Below, one piece after another: positions 16,271-25,216 of a stretch of 64,000 bases of DNA. The notes below the pieces were generated by a model that searched no databases, was not told the origin of the DNA, and saw only the letters and a list, made by a program, of their open reading frames with translations. Numbering within the stretch: position 1 is the first letter of the stretch; the number at the start of each line of letters is the position of its first letter. The DNA is from Nocardioides panacisoli (GTDB lineage: Bacteria > Actinomycetota > Actinomycetes > Propionibacteriales > Nocardioidaceae), in assembly GCF_019448235.1 (NCBI RefSeq), contig NZ_CP080409.1, forward strand, positions 1,426,001 to 1,490,000, in the 5' to 3' direction. Both the position numbers and the translations under genes were made by a program.

Positions 16271-17635
16271 ATGAGCACGGCCCCATCCCCCACCCCGTCG
16301 GGCGCGGAGGACGCCTCGCTGCTCCGGCGTACCGTCTCGGCCTCCATGGCCGGCACCGTCGTGGAGTGGTACGACTTCTTCCTCTACGCCACCGCGGCCG
16401 CCCTGGTCTTCAACAAGGTGCTCATGCCGCCCAGCGACAACGAGTACGACGCCATCATCGCCGCGTTCGTCACCTACGCCGTCGGCTTCCTCGCCCGCCC
16501 CCTGGGTGGCATCGTCTTCGGCCACATCGGCGACAAGCTCGGCCGCAAGCACACGCTGCAGGTCACGATCATGATGGTCGGCATCGCCACGGTCCTGATG
16601 GGCTGCCTGCCGACGTACGACTCCATCGGCATCGCCGCGCCGATCATGCTGGTCGTGCTCCGCTTCATCCAGGGCCTCGCCCTGGGTGGTGAGTGGGGCG
16701 GCGCCGTGCTGCTCGTCTCCGAGCACTCCCCCAACCACAGCCGCGCCACCTGGGCCGCCTGGCCACAGGCCGCCGTCCCGGTCGGCAACCTGCTCGCGAC
16801 CGCCGTGCTGTGGATCATGTCCACCACGCTCTCCGACGCCGAGTTCCTCAGCTGGGGCTGGCGCATCGCGTTCCTGCTGTCCGCGGTCGTCGTGGTCGTG
16901 GGCTACTGGATCCGCACCACCATCACCGACGCCCCGATCTTCGAGGAGGCCAAGGCCGACCTCGAGGAGGGCAAGGCCTCCAGCTACGGCGTCATCGACG
17001 TCGTCCGGCGCTACCCCCGCGGCGTGCTGACCGGCATGGGGCTGCGCTTCGGCGAGAACATCATGTACTACCTCGTCGTCAGCTTCTCCATCGTCTACCT
17101 CGGCACCGGCCTGGGCATGGACACCTCCGACATCCTCGGCGTCATCGCCATCGCCCACGCGTTCCACTTCTTCGTGATCCTGTGGGTCGGGCGCATGGCC
17201 GACAAGTTCGGCCGCCGCCCCGTCTACCTCGCCGGCGCCCTCCTGGGCGGCACTTGGGGCCTGTGGGCCTTCCCTGCCTTCGGCACGGAGAGCACCACCG
17301 TCGCGCTGCTGGTGATCATGGTCGGCCTCGGCTTCCACGCCCTGATGTACGCCGGGCAGCCGGCCATCATGTCGGAGATGTTCCCGACCCGGATGCGCTA
17401 CTCCGGCGTCTCCATCAGCTACCAGGTGACCTCGATCGTCGCCGGGTCGCTGGCGCCGGTGCTCGCCACCACCTGGCTGCGCAACACCGGCTCCTGGTGG
17501 CCGACCGCGATCTACCTGCTGGTCGCCTGCAGCATCACCACCGCGGCGGTGCTCAGCCTCCGTGAGACGCGCGGCATCTCGCTGCGTGAGGTCGACGCCC
17601 AGGACCGCGAGCACCACACGGCGGTCGCCCGATGA
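16271..17635 (+). CDS. MHS-family metabolite:H+ symporter
   Basis: The 454-residue major facilitator protein has 12 predicted helices and the metabolite/H+ symporter signature VVEWYDFFLYATAAALVF. It also has the loop GHIGDKLGRKHTLQVTI (motif A), RFIQGLALGGEWGGAVLL, and a second motif A, GRMADKFGRRPVYLAG. Relatives carry shikimate, alpha-ketoglutarate, proline/betaine or dicarboxylates. Its stop overlaps the next gene (ATGA), so it is coupled to a 3-hydroxybutyrate-type dehydrogenase. Uptake of a hydroxy acid is a reasonable inference. GGAGG precedes the ATG. Confidence 0.88.
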   Translation: MSTAPSPTPSGAEDASLLRRTVSASMAGTVVEWYDFFLYATAAALVFNKVLMPPSDNEYDAIIAAFVTYAVGFLARPLGGIVFGHIGDKLGRKHTLQVTIMMVGIATVLMGCLPTYDSIGIAAPIMLVVLRFIQGLALGGEWGGAVLLVSEHSPNHSRATWAAWPQAAVPVGNLLATAVLWIMSTTLSDAEFLSWGWRIAFLLSAVVVVVGYWIRTTITDAPIFEEAKADLEEGKASSYGVIDVVRRYPRGVLTGMGLRFGENIMYYLVVSFSIVYLGTGLGMDTSDILGVIAIAHAFHFFVILWVGRMADKFGRRPVYLAGALLGGTWGLWAFPAFGTESTTVALLVIMVGLGFHALMYAGQPAIMSEMFPTRMRYSGVSISYQVTSIVAGSLAPVLATTWLRNTGSWWPTAIYLLVACSITTAAVLSLRETRGISLREVDAQDREHHTAVAR

Positions 17636-18384
17636 CCGAACCCACCCTGGCCGGACGCCGCGCCCTCGTCACGGGGGCGGCGTCCGGCATCGGGGCCGCC
17701 TGTGCCCGCGAGCTCGCCGACCGGGGCGCCCACGTCACCCTCGCCGACGTCGACCCCGACCCCACCAAGCGCCTCGCCGACGAGCTCGGCGGCGAGGCCT
17801 GGGTCGTGGACCTCGCCGACACCCACGCACTGGACGACCTCACCCTCGAGGTCGACGTGCTGGTCAACAACGCCGGCGTCCAGCGGGTCAACCCTGTCGA
17901 GTCCTTCGTGCCCGACGACTTCCGCTTCATCCACCGGCTCATGGTGGAGGCGCCGTTCCTGCTGATGCGGGCCGCGCTGCCGCACATGTACGCCGGCGGC
18001 TGGGGCCGGATCGTCAACCTCTCCTCGGTGCACGGACTCGTCGCGTCGCCGTACAAGAGCGCCTACGTCTCGGCCAAGCACGCTCTGGAGGGGCTGTCGA
18101 AGACCGTCGCGCTGGAGTCCGGCGACCGCGGCGTCACGAGCGTGTGCATCAACCCGGGCTACGTGCGGACACCGCTGGTCGAGGCCCAGGTCGCCGACCA
18201 GGCCCGCGCCCACGGACTGGCCGAGGAGGACGTCGTCGCCGACGTGCTGCTCGCACCGGCCGCGATCAAGCGGCTCGTCGAGCCCGACGAGGTAGCCTCG
18301 CTGGTCGGGTGGGTCACCGGTCCCGACGGGAGCATGGTCACCGGGAGCTCCTGGACCATGGACGGGGGCTGGAGCGCCCGGTAG
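17632..18384 (+). CDS. Short-chain dehydrogenase, 3-hydroxybutyrate dehydrogenase-like
   Basis: The 250-residue SDR enzyme has the cofactor motif TGAASGIG (15-22), NNAG (VDVLVNNAGVQ), the catalytic Ser in NLSSVHG and the YVSAK active site. The segment INPGYVRTPLVEAQVADQAR and the pattern KRLVEPDEVASLVGWV are characteristic of D-3-hydroxybutyrate dehydrogenases, which oxidise 3-hydroxybutyrate to acetoacetate with NAD. The ATGA overlap with the upstream transporter supports an uptake-and-oxidation unit under the divergent LysR regulator. Confidence 0.85.
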   Translation: MTEPTLAGRRALVTGAASGIGAACARELADRGAHVTLADVDPDPTKRLADELGGEAWVVDLADTHALDDLTLEVDVLVNNAGVQRVNPVESFVPDDFRFIHRLMVEAPFLLMRAALPHMYAGGWGRIVNLSSVHGLVASPYKSAYVSAKHALEGLSKTVALESGDRGVTSVCINPGYVRTPLVEAQVADQARAHGLAEEDVVADVLLAPAAIKRLVEPDEVASLVGWVTGPDGSMVTGSSWTMDGGWSAR

Positions 18385-18406
18385 GGCGTGCGCTGCGGGT
18401 GCGGGT

Positions 18407-18451
18407 GGTCTCGACACGGCTCGCTGGCGCTCGCCGGCTCGACCAGCAAGG
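18407..18451 (+). repeat. Interspersed repeat, long form
   Basis: This 45-base copy is essentially identical to 15082-15126 and 22547-22591 and lies just after the dehydrogenase stop. It could act as a transcript-end hairpin. Confidence 0.8.
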
Positions 18452-18492
18452 TCGGCTCGGGCCTCGCCGGCTCGAACGACAAGACGGCGAGG

Positions 18493-18738
18493 TCAGGCGC
18501 CGTTGGTGGTGTGGTGGTCCGCGGCGGCGTCGGCGGGAACGGCGAAGCGCTGCCGCCGGCCGGCGCGGACCACCAGTCCCTCGGCCAGCGCCGTGCGCAG
18601 GGCCGCGCGGAAGCGGCCCGCGCGCCACCGCTTGGCGCCGACCTCGTACTGCAGGGCCGCCGCACCGAGGGGGCCGCGCTCGCGCAGTGCGCTCACGATC
18701 GCCTCGATCTCGCGGTCCGGGCGTCGCCCGATGATCAT
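18493..18738 (-). CDS. Small winged-helix-like hypothetical protein
   Basis: The 81-residue basic protein reads as a winged helix: an N-terminal helix (EIEAIVSALRERGPLGAAAL), a turn, a helix with RFRAALRTALAEGLVVRAG, and a short wing (RRQRFAVP). It may bind nucleic acid. No family name is recognised. It is upstream of a repeat copy and transcribed in the same direction as aconitase, 58 bases downstream of that gene's stop. Confidence 0.6.
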   Translation of the reverse strand: MIIGRRPDREIEAIVSALRERGPLGAAALQYEVGAKRWRAGRFRAALRTALAEGLVVRAGRRQRFAVPADAAADHHTTNGA

Positions 18739-18796
18739 GTCCAGCCCCGTCCTCTCGTTCAGTGGGTCACACGGTCAGTACCCACCGCACGAGGAG

Positions 18797-20764
18797 TCAT
18801 TCCTCGTCCGTGGTGCGGTTGCGCAGCTGCGGCACCAACCCGCCGTCGAGTAGCACCTCGAGCTGGCGCGGCGAGAGCCGGTGCCGCACGGCGTACGTCG
18901 TGCCCTGGGTGGTGTTGTGCAGCTCCAGCTCGTCCTGCTCCAGCGCCGCCCGGACACCGTCGAGCCGGAGCCGGTCCCCCACCTCGACCGCGGCGTGGTC
19001 GGCCGGGTCGACGAACTCGACCGGCAGCACGCCGAAGTTGACCAGGTTCTGCCAGTGGATGCGGGCGAACGACTCCGCGACCACCAGTCGCAACCCGAGA
19101 TAGCGCGGCGCCAGCGCCGCGTGCTCACGCGAGGACCCCTGGCCGTACGTCGCGCCGCCGACGATCGCGTGACCACCGTCCTCGGCGACCTCGAGCGCCT
19201 TGCGCGCGTAGTCGGGGTCGACGTCGCGGAAGGCGAACTCGGCCAGCTTCGGGATGTTGCTGCGGAACGGCAGCGCGTCCGCCCCGGCCGGCATGATGGT
19301 GTCGGTGGAGATGTTGTCGCCGACGTCGATGAGCACCGTGGTCTCCACCGTGTCGGGGTAGGCCTCGAAGTCGGGCAGCTCGGCGATGTTGTCGCCCTTG
19401 ACCAGCGCGACCTCGGCAGCCTCCTCGGGCGGCGGGGGCGCCAGCAGCATCTCGGTGTTGACGCTCGCCTCGCTCGGCAGCTCCACGCCCCAGGTCAGCC
19501 CCAGCTCCTCGGCGAGCCGGCGCGGATCGGTGATCTCGCCGGTCAGCGCCGACGCGGCCGCGGTCTCCGGGGAGCAGAGGAAGACGTGGTCGTCCGGCGT
19601 GCCGGACCGTCCGGGGAAGTTGCGCGGCATGGTGCGCAGGCTGTTGCCGTGGCTCGTGGGCGTCTGACCCATGCCGATGCAGCCCAGGCAGCCCGACTGG
19701 TGCAGCCGCGCACCGGCGCCGATCAGGTCGAACGTCGCGCCCATCCTCGTCAGGTCCTGCAGGATCTCCCGCGAGGTCGGGTTGATGTCGAAGGAGACCC
19801 GGTCGTCGGTCTGGCGTCCCTTGACCATCGCTGCGGCGATCGCGAAGTCCCGCAGGCCCGGGTTGGCCGAGGACCCGATCACTGCCTGCTCGATCTCGGT
19901 GCCGGCCACCTCGGTCACCGGCACGACCTTGCCCGGCGAGCTCGGCAGCGCGATGAGCGGCTCGAGCGATCCGAGGTCGATCTCCTCGGTGACGTCGTAC
20001 GTCGCGCCCTCGTCGGCGACCAGCTCGCGGTAGTCGTCCTCCCGGTGCTCGGCGGCGAGGAACTCCCGCACGCGCTCATCGGAGGGGAAGACCGAGCTCG
20101 TGGCGCCCAGCTCGGCGCCCATGTTGGCGATCACGTGCCGGTCCATCGCCGTCAGGGTCGCGACCCCGGGACCGTGGTATTCGATGACCCGGTTGGTGCC
20201 GCCCTTGACGTCGTGGCGGCGCAGCATCTCCAGGATGACGTCCTTGGCGCTCACCCACGGCGGCAGCTCGCCGGTCAGGTGCACGCCCCACACCTGGGGC
20301 ATCTGCAGGTGCACCGGGTCGCCGGCGATCGCCTGCGCTACCTCGATGCCACCGAGACCGATGGCGAGCATCCCGAGCGATCCCGCCGCCGGGGTGTGGC
20401 TGTCGGAGCCGGCCAGCGTCGCGCCGGGGACGCCGAAGCGCTGCATGTGCGTGGGGTGGGAGACGCCGTTGCCGGGCTTGGAGTACCAGATCCCGAACCG
20501 CTGGCAGGCCGAGCGCAGGAACTCGTGGTCCTCGGCGTTGCGACTGCCCGACTGCAGCAGGTTGTGGTCGACGTACTGCACCGACACGTCCGTGCGGGCA
20601 CGGTCCAGACCCATCGCCTCGAGCTCGAGCATCACCAGGGTGCCGGTGGCGTCCTGGGTGAGCGTCTGGTCCATGTGCAGCCCGATCTCGGTGCCCGGCT
20701 CGAGCGCGCCGGCGACCAGGTGGTCGGCGATCAACTTCTGCGTGACGTTGCGCGCGCTGGACAT
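18797..20764 (-). CDS. acn: Aconitate hydratase
   Basis: The 655-residue protein belongs to the mitochondrial/AcnA-like aconitase superfamily and interconverts citrate and isocitrate. Segments include QDATGTLVMLELEAMGLDR, SDSHTPAAGSLGMLAIGLGG, and the cluster-binding SGCLGCIGMGQTP. In the swivel domain, DNISTDTIMPAGADALPFRS and GATYGQGSSREHAALAPRYL supply the substrate-binding Arg and Ser. The length is short for AcnA (about 890) and matches the short aconitase form found in some actinobacteria. The ATG begins with the usual NVTQKLI helix. Confidence 0.92.
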   Translation of the reverse strand: MSSARNVTQKLIADHLVAGALEPGTEIGLHMDQTLTQDATGTLVMLELEAMGLDRARTDVSVQYVDHNLLQSGSRNAEDHEFLRSACQRFGIWYSKPGNGVSHPTHMQRFGVPGATLAGSDSHTPAAGSLGMLAIGLGGIEVAQAIAGDPVHLQMPQVWGVHLTGELPPWVSAKDVILEMLRRHDVKGGTNRVIEYHGPGVATLTAMDRHVIANMGAELGATSSVFPSDERVREFLAAEHREDDYRELVADEGATYDVTEEIDLGSLEPLIALPSSPGKVVPVTEVAGTEIEQAVIGSSANPGLRDFAIAAAMVKGRQTDDRVSFDINPTSREILQDLTRMGATFDLIGAGARLHQSGCLGCIGMGQTPTSHGNSLRTMPRNFPGRSGTPDDHVFLCSPETAAASALTGEITDPRRLAEELGLTWGVELPSEASVNTEMLLAPPPPEEAAEVALVKGDNIAELPDFEAYPDTVETTVLIDVGDNISTDTIMPAGADALPFRSNIPKLAEFAFRDVDPDYARKALEVAEDGGHAIVGGATYGQGSSREHAALAPRYLGLRLVVAESFARIHWQNLVNFGVLPVEFVDPADHAAVEVGDRLRLDGVRAALEQDELELHNTTQGTTYAVRHRLSPRQLEVLLDGGLVPQLRNRTTDEE

Positions 20765-20873
20765 ACCCCAGTCCTACCCGATCTCCGGGCGGTCGAACCC
20801 CCATCGGTGGGCGAATTCTTCGCGTCAGGGACTCCTCGGGATTGATCGTCGGCGGATCGGGTACTGCGCGCGC

Positions 20874-21860
20874 ATGACGAACTTCGGTTACACGCTGATG
20901 ACCGAGCAGAGCGGGCCGCGCGAGCTCGTGCGGTACGCCGCCGCGGCCGAGGAGGTCGGCTTCGACTTCGAGGTCATGAGCGACCACTACTCGCCGTGGC
21001 TGACCGAGCAGGGGCACGCGCCGTACGCCTGGAGCACGCTCGGCGCGGTCGCGCAGGCCACCTCGCGGGTGGGACTGATGAGCTTCGTGACCTGCCCGAC
21101 GATGCGCTACCACCCCGCCGTCGTCGCGCAGAAGGCCGCGACCATGCAGCTGCTCGCCGAGGGGCGGTTCACCCTCGGCCTCGGCAGCGGGGAGAACCTC
21201 AACGAGCACGTCGTCGGCCACCGCTGGCCGGCGCTGCGCGAGCGGCAGGACATGCTGCGCGAGGCCGTGGAGATCATGCAGCGCCTCTTCAGCGGCGATC
21301 TGGTCGACCATCACGGGGAGCACTTCCAGGTCGACTCCGCGCGGCTGTGGGACCTGCCCGAGGAGCCCGTCGAGATCGGGCTCGCCATCTCCGGCGAGCG
21401 CAGCATCGCCAACCTCGCCCCGCTCGCCGACCACCTCATCGGCGTCGCGCCCGATGCGGACCTCATCCGGCGATGGAACGCCACCCACGGCGCACCGCAG
21501 GTCGGCGGCTCCGCCCGCGCCGTCGGGCAGATCCCGATCTGCTGGGACCCCGATGAGGACGCCGCGGTCGAGCGCGCCCACGAGCAGTTCCGCTGGTTCG
21601 CCGGCGGCTGGGCCGTCAACGCCGACCTGCCCACGCCGGCCGGGTTCGCCGGCGCAACCTCCTTCATCCGGCCCGAGGACGTCGCCGCCAACATCCCCTG
21701 CGGTCCCGACCTGGACCACATCGTGGCGAAGGCCTCGGCCTTCTGGGAGGCCGGCTACACCGACGTCGCGCTGGTCCAGATCGGCGACGAGAGCCAGGAC
21801 CGGTTCCTCGCCGAGGCCGCCGGGCCGCTGCTGGAGAAGCTGCGGGAGGCCGCCGCGTGA
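20874..21860 (+). CDS. F420-dependent oxidoreductase, TIGR03557 family
   Basis: The 328-residue luciferase-like barrel resembles F420-dependent glucose-6-phosphate dehydrogenase. Markers include FGYTLMTEQSGPRELVRYAA, EVMSDHYSPWL, GLGSGENLNEHVVG, and the C-terminal helix with FWEAGYTDVALVQIG. The cofactor would be coenzyme F420; the substrate is uncertain. The gene is followed immediately by a HAD phosphatase starting at an overlapping GTGA. Confidence 0.87.
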   Translation: MTNFGYTLMTEQSGPRELVRYAAAAEEVGFDFEVMSDHYSPWLTEQGHAPYAWSTLGAVAQATSRVGLMSFVTCPTMRYHPAVVAQKAATMQLLAEGRFTLGLGSGENLNEHVVGHRWPALRERQDMLREAVEIMQRLFSGDLVDHHGEHFQVDSARLWDLPEEPVEIGLAISGERSIANLAPLADHLIGVAPDADLIRRWNATHGAPQVGGSARAVGQIPICWDPDEDAAVERAHEQFRWFAGGWAVNADLPTPAGFAGATSFIRPEDVAANIPCGPDLDHIVAKASAFWEAGYTDVALVQIGDESQDRFLAEAAGPLLEKLREAAA

Positions 21861-22528
21861 CCCTCACCGACGCCGACCTCGCCGTGCTGCTCGACGTCGA
21901 CGGCACGCTGATCGACTCGACCTACCACCACGCCCTGGCGTGGCAACGGGCCTTCACCCGTCACACCACCCCACCGCCGATGGCGCGGCTGCACCGCGCC
22001 ATCGGGATGGGCGGCGACAAGCTCGTCGCCCACGTCACGAGTCAACAGACCGAGGACCGGCTCGGCGACCAGTTGCGCGCCGACTGGCGCGAGGAGTACC
22101 TCCAGCTCCGCGGCGAGGTCGCCGCGCTGCCCGGGGCCGCCACCATGGTCGCCGAGATCGCCGACGCCGGACACCGCGTGGCGGTCGCCTCCTCCGGCGA
22201 CCCACAGTTCGCGCAGGACGCCGTGGACTTCCTCCGCATCGGCGACCACCTCGAGCTCGTGCTGAGCTCGGCGGACGTCGACGCCTCCAAGCCCGAGCCC
22301 GACCTCGTCGGCGAGGCCCTCGCGCGACTGGGCCACCCGGCGTACGCCGTCATGGTCGGCGACACCGTCTACGACGTCGAGGCCGCTCGTCGGGCCGACA
22401 TCCCTTGTGTCGCCCTGCTCAGTGGTGGGTTCGGGCTGGACGAGCTCGAGGAGGCCGGGGCCGCCTGCATCGTCGAGCACCCCGTGGACCTGTGTGGCGT
22501 CGACTGGTGGGACGTCGCGCGGAGCTGA
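21857..22528 (+). CDS. HAD-superfamily phosphatase
   Basis: The 223-residue protein has the HAD motifs: nucleophile DVDGTLIDSTYHHALAW, motif II VAVASSGD, motif III Lys in DASKPEPDLV, and motif IV MVGDTVYDVEAAR. The helical cap between them fits phosphoglycolate phosphatase-type enzymes acting on small phosphate esters. It is coupled by a 4-base overlap to the F420-dependent oxidoreductase. The specific substrate cannot be assigned. Confidence 0.85.
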   Translation: MTLTDADLAVLLDVDGTLIDSTYHHALAWQRAFTRHTTPPPMARLHRAIGMGGDKLVAHVTSQQTEDRLGDQLRADWREEYLQLRGEVAALPGAATMVAEIADAGHRVAVASSGDPQFAQDAVDFLRIGDHLELVLSSADVDASKPEPDLVGEALARLGHPAYAVMVGDTVYDVEAARRADIPCVALLSGGFGLDELEEAGAACIVEHPVDLCGVDWWDVARS

Positions 22529-22546
22529 GGGTCCCGGCCGCCGCCG

Positions 22547-22695
22547 GGTCTCGACACGGCTCGCTGGCGCTCGCCGGCTCGACCAGCAAGGCAGGTCGGG
22601 CGTGGACGTCCACCAAGGTCTCGACACGGCTCGACCAGCAAGGCGAGTCGGGCGTGGACGTCGACCGAGGTCTCGACGAGCTCGACCACCGATGG
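22547..22695 (+). repeat. Three interspersed repeats in tandem
   Basis: A long form (22547-22591), a short form (22617-22643, ggtctcgacacggctcgacc) and a divergent short form (22669-22695) lie between the HAD gene and the converging Rho-N protein gene, with related spacer sequence gtcgggcgtggacgtc. Confidence 0.78.
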
Positions 22696-22697
22696 AG

Positions 22698-23009
22698 TCA
22701 GTGGCGGCGGAGGGCGTCGATGAGCTCGGACTTGCGCATCGAGGAGCGGCCCGAGATGCCGATCTCGGCGGCGCGCTCGCGGAGCTCGTCGACCGTCCAG
22801 TCGTCGTACGCCGGGGCCTCGCCGCCCTTGCGGCCCACCTCCTGGCGACCCTCGTCGGCGCTGGCGTTGGCGATGCGGGCCGCCTTCTCCTTGCTCGCGC
22901 CCTCGTCGCGCAGGGCCTCGTAGGTCTCGGGGTCCTTCACGCTCGCACGCTGCTGGCGCTCCTGCTCGAGCTTCTTCTGCTTCTTCTTCTCCTTGCGCTT
23001 CTTGCCCAT
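22698..23009 (-). CDS. Rho N-terminal domain-type nucleic acid-binding protein
   Basis: The 103-residue protein starts with a Lys-rich helix (GKKRKEKKKQKKLEQERQQR). It continues with a segment found in small actinobacterial proteins (DEGASKEKAARIANASADEG, then GRKGG). It ends in a Rho-N/SAP-like helix-extended-loop-helix (WTVDELRERAAEIGISG, MRKSELIDALR). RNA or DNA binding is the expected activity. The ATG at 23009 is chosen because the Lys-rich start is typical. Confidence 0.8.
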   Translation of the reverse strand: MGKKRKEKKKQKKLEQERQQRASVKDPETYEALRDEGASKEKAARIANASADEGRQEVGRKGGEAPAYDDWTVDELRERAAEIGISGRSSMRKSELIDALRRH

Positions 23010-23091
23010 GGCGCGATCCTTCCTCGGGGACGGGGTTCGTGTCACGTCGTGCGACCGGCGCGTCAGTACCCACTGGCGCCGCGGTCAACCC

Positions 23092-23625
23092 TCACCCGCC
23101 CAGTGGCCACGTCCCGCGGACGTGGCAGTTGCCCTCCTCGTACCAGTGCAGCTCGAGTCGCTCGGCACGACAGGTGACCGGCAGCAGGTCACCGAGCGCG
23201 GCACGCGTCGAGTCGAGGGTGATGCCCGGCGCCTCGTGGTCCAGCGTCAGGTGCGGGACGGCGTCGTACCGGCCGCCGTAGGGCACGGTCCCCGGGTACG
23301 TCGCCACCAGCCGGTCGGTGAGCGCGGTGAAGGGACCGCTCGGCTCGGGCGGGAGGTGGAGGCAGCCGTTGGGGAACGCCGCGACCTCGGCCAGTGTGAA
23401 GTCGAACGGCGCGGTCACCGCCGCCACCGCGGCCAGCCGCTCCGGAGCGGGCGGTCCCGAACGCCGCGCCCACGCCGCGGTGAACGGCGCGAGCGCGGTG
23501 ACGTGCGCATGGGTGAAGGCCGGGTCGCTCGCCACCCACGCAGGCGCGTGGTGGTGCCACCGGCCGCGCACGAACCCCTCCAGCTCCGGGACCGGCACGA
23601 CCAACACGTGGTGGCCGGCGCTCAC
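23092..23625 (-). CDS. 2'-5' RNA ligase/cyclic phosphodiesterase family protein
   Basis: The 177-residue protein has the two catalytic HxT motifs of the 2H phosphoesterase superfamily: HVTALAPF in the first lobe and HLTLDHEAP in the second. Such proteins hydrolyse 2',3'-cyclic phosphates or related esters; the natural substrate is unknown. The GTG start overlaps the sulfatase stop (GTGA), so it is the second gene of a two-gene unit. Confidence 0.78.
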   Translation of the reverse strand: MSAGHHVLVVPVPELEGFVRGRWHHHAPAWVASDPAFTHAHVTALAPFTAAWARRSGPPAPERLAAVAAVTAPFDFTLAEVAAFPNGCLHLPPEPSGPFTALTDRLVATYPGTVPYGGRYDAVPHLTLDHEAPGITLDSTRAALGDLLPVTCRAERLELHWYEEGNCHVRGTWPLGG

Positions 23626-25148
23626 TCCCCCACGCCCGGGTTGCAGGCCCGTGCCCCCGCACAGGTCTCGAGCTCGTCCAGCTCGGCCAGCAGGTCCTCC
23701 CGCCACGCCTCCTCCGCCCGCGACGTGGTGCCGTCGAGCTGGTGCGGGTCCTCGGCGAGGTCGTAGGTCTCCACGTGGTCGTTCCAGTAGCGCAGCAGCA
23801 CGCGGCCGTCGGCGGTGCGGATGCCGGTGTACATCCGGTCGATGTCGGGCTTGGGCCACCCGCCGGCCTCCAGCAGCAACCGCCGGTCCGCGGCGTACGC
23901 CGGGTCGTCGACGACGCGCTGCAGGTCCAGCCCGTCCTGGCGCAGCCCCGGCTCCGCCCCGGCCCGGCGCAGGAAGGTCGCGGGCAGGTCCACCAGCGAG
24001 ACCGGCTGGTCACGTTCCTCGCCCGCCGGGATGCCGGGACCGGCCACCAGCAGCGGCACCCGGATGGAGTCCTCGTAGCCGAAGATCTTCTGGTTGCGCT
24101 GGCCGTGCTCACCGAGCAGGTAGCCGTTGTCGCTGGTGAAGACCAACAGCGTGTCGTCGAGCTCGCCCTCCTCGCGCAGCCGCTGCACCACCTGGGCGAC
24201 GGCGTCGTCGACGGAGAGCAGCGACTCGCGGCGCTGCTGGTAGGCCGCGGTCATCCCGGCGGTGGTGAACCGCTTGGACAGCCGCTGCTGGAACCACCAC
24301 TCGTTCTTGTCCGAGAGGTCGCGCTCGGGTCGGTTCGGCTTGTCCGGCAGCGGTTTGCCGAACCGGCCGCGGTACTCGTCAGCGACGTTGGGCGTCTTCT
24401 GCTGCGGCGGGTCGTCCGGCTCGCGCGGGGTGCCGACGTGCGGGGCCAGGAAGGAGCCGTAGAGGAAGAAGGGCACGTCCTCGGCGGCGTACCTGCCCAC
24501 CAGCTCCGACATCTGGTCGGCCTGCCAGTCGGTCTGGTACTGCCGGTGCCGCCGGACGGTGCCGTTCTCGTTGACGTTGAACCGGCGGTAGTTGTACGGC
24601 TGCCAGACCGGGACGTACCAGTCGTCCCACCCCGGGTCGATGTGGGTGACGTCGCCCTCGACCGGGTAGCCGTTGAACCACTTGCCCACGATGCCCGTGC
24701 GGTAGCCCGCCTCCTGCAGCCACTGCGGCATCGTGCTCGAGGCGTCGAAGGCGGAGTAGCCGCCCCAGGGCGGCTCGTTGCCCAGCACGCCGTGGTTGTG
24801 CGGCAGCTGGCCGGTCATCAGCGTCGCGCGCATGGGGCAGCACAACGGGTACTGCGCGAACGCCCTGGTGAAGGTGACACCGCGGTCGCCGATCAGCCGC
24901 CGCGTCTGCGGCATGACCGCCATCTCCTCCAGGGTCTGGTCGTCGGTGAGGAAGAGGACGATGTTGGGCTTCTGCTGCCCCTGCGGCGTGGGCTCGACCG
25001 ACCGCGAGGCCGGCGGCGTGCCCGAGGGCAGGGCCTCCTCGCTCCGCTCACTCGGCCCGGCGGACTCGCCGTCGCCGGCGCTGCTGCAGGCGGTCGCCAC
25101 GAGCAGCACCACCAGGGTCCCGAGAAGCCACCGGCGCAGGTACGACAC
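23622..25148 (-). CDS. Sulfatase-family lipoprotein
   Basis: The protein has about 508 residues. It has a lipoprotein signal peptide (LLGTLVVLLVATACSS, lipobox TAC) and a Pro/Ser/Glu-rich linker, then an alkaline-phosphatase-fold sulfatase domain. IVLFLTDDQT supplies metal ligands. CCPMRATLMTGQ fits the C-x-P-x-R site where Cys is converted to formylglycine, although the usual Ser after Pro is Met. FTSDNGYLLGEHGQRNQKIF is the second metal region. It would act outside the membrane on a sulfate or phosphate ester. I prefer the GTG at 25148; a TTG at 25160 is also possible. Confidence 0.85.
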   Translation of the reverse strand: MSYLRRWLLGTLVVLLVATACSSAGDGESAGPSERSEEALPSGTPPASRSVEPTPQGQQKPNIVLFLTDDQTLEEMAVMPQTRRLIGDRGVTFTRAFAQYPLCCPMRATLMTGQLPHNHGVLGNEPPWGGYSAFDASSTMPQWLQEAGYRTGIVGKWFNGYPVEGDVTHIDPGWDDWYVPVWQPYNYRRFNVNENGTVRRHRQYQTDWQADQMSELVGRYAAEDVPFFLYGSFLAPHVGTPREPDDPPQQKTPNVADEYRGRFGKPLPDKPNRPERDLSDKNEWWFQQRLSKRFTTAGMTAAYQQRRESLLSVDDAVAQVVQRLREEGELDDTLLVFTSDNGYLLGEHGQRNQKIFGYEDSIRVPLLVAGPGIPAGEERDQPVSLVDLPATFLRRAGAEPGLRQDGLDLQRVVDDPAYAADRRLLLEAGGWPKPDIDRMYTGIRTADGRVLLRYWNDHVETYDLAEDPHQLDGTTSRAEEAWREDLLAELDELETCAGARACNPGVGE

Positions 25149-25216
25149 GGGCTGAGTCAACCAGCATGCGTGCGGGCGGTCGGCGCGGCTCGCCGCCGGG
25201 GCTAGAGTGCGGCGGC

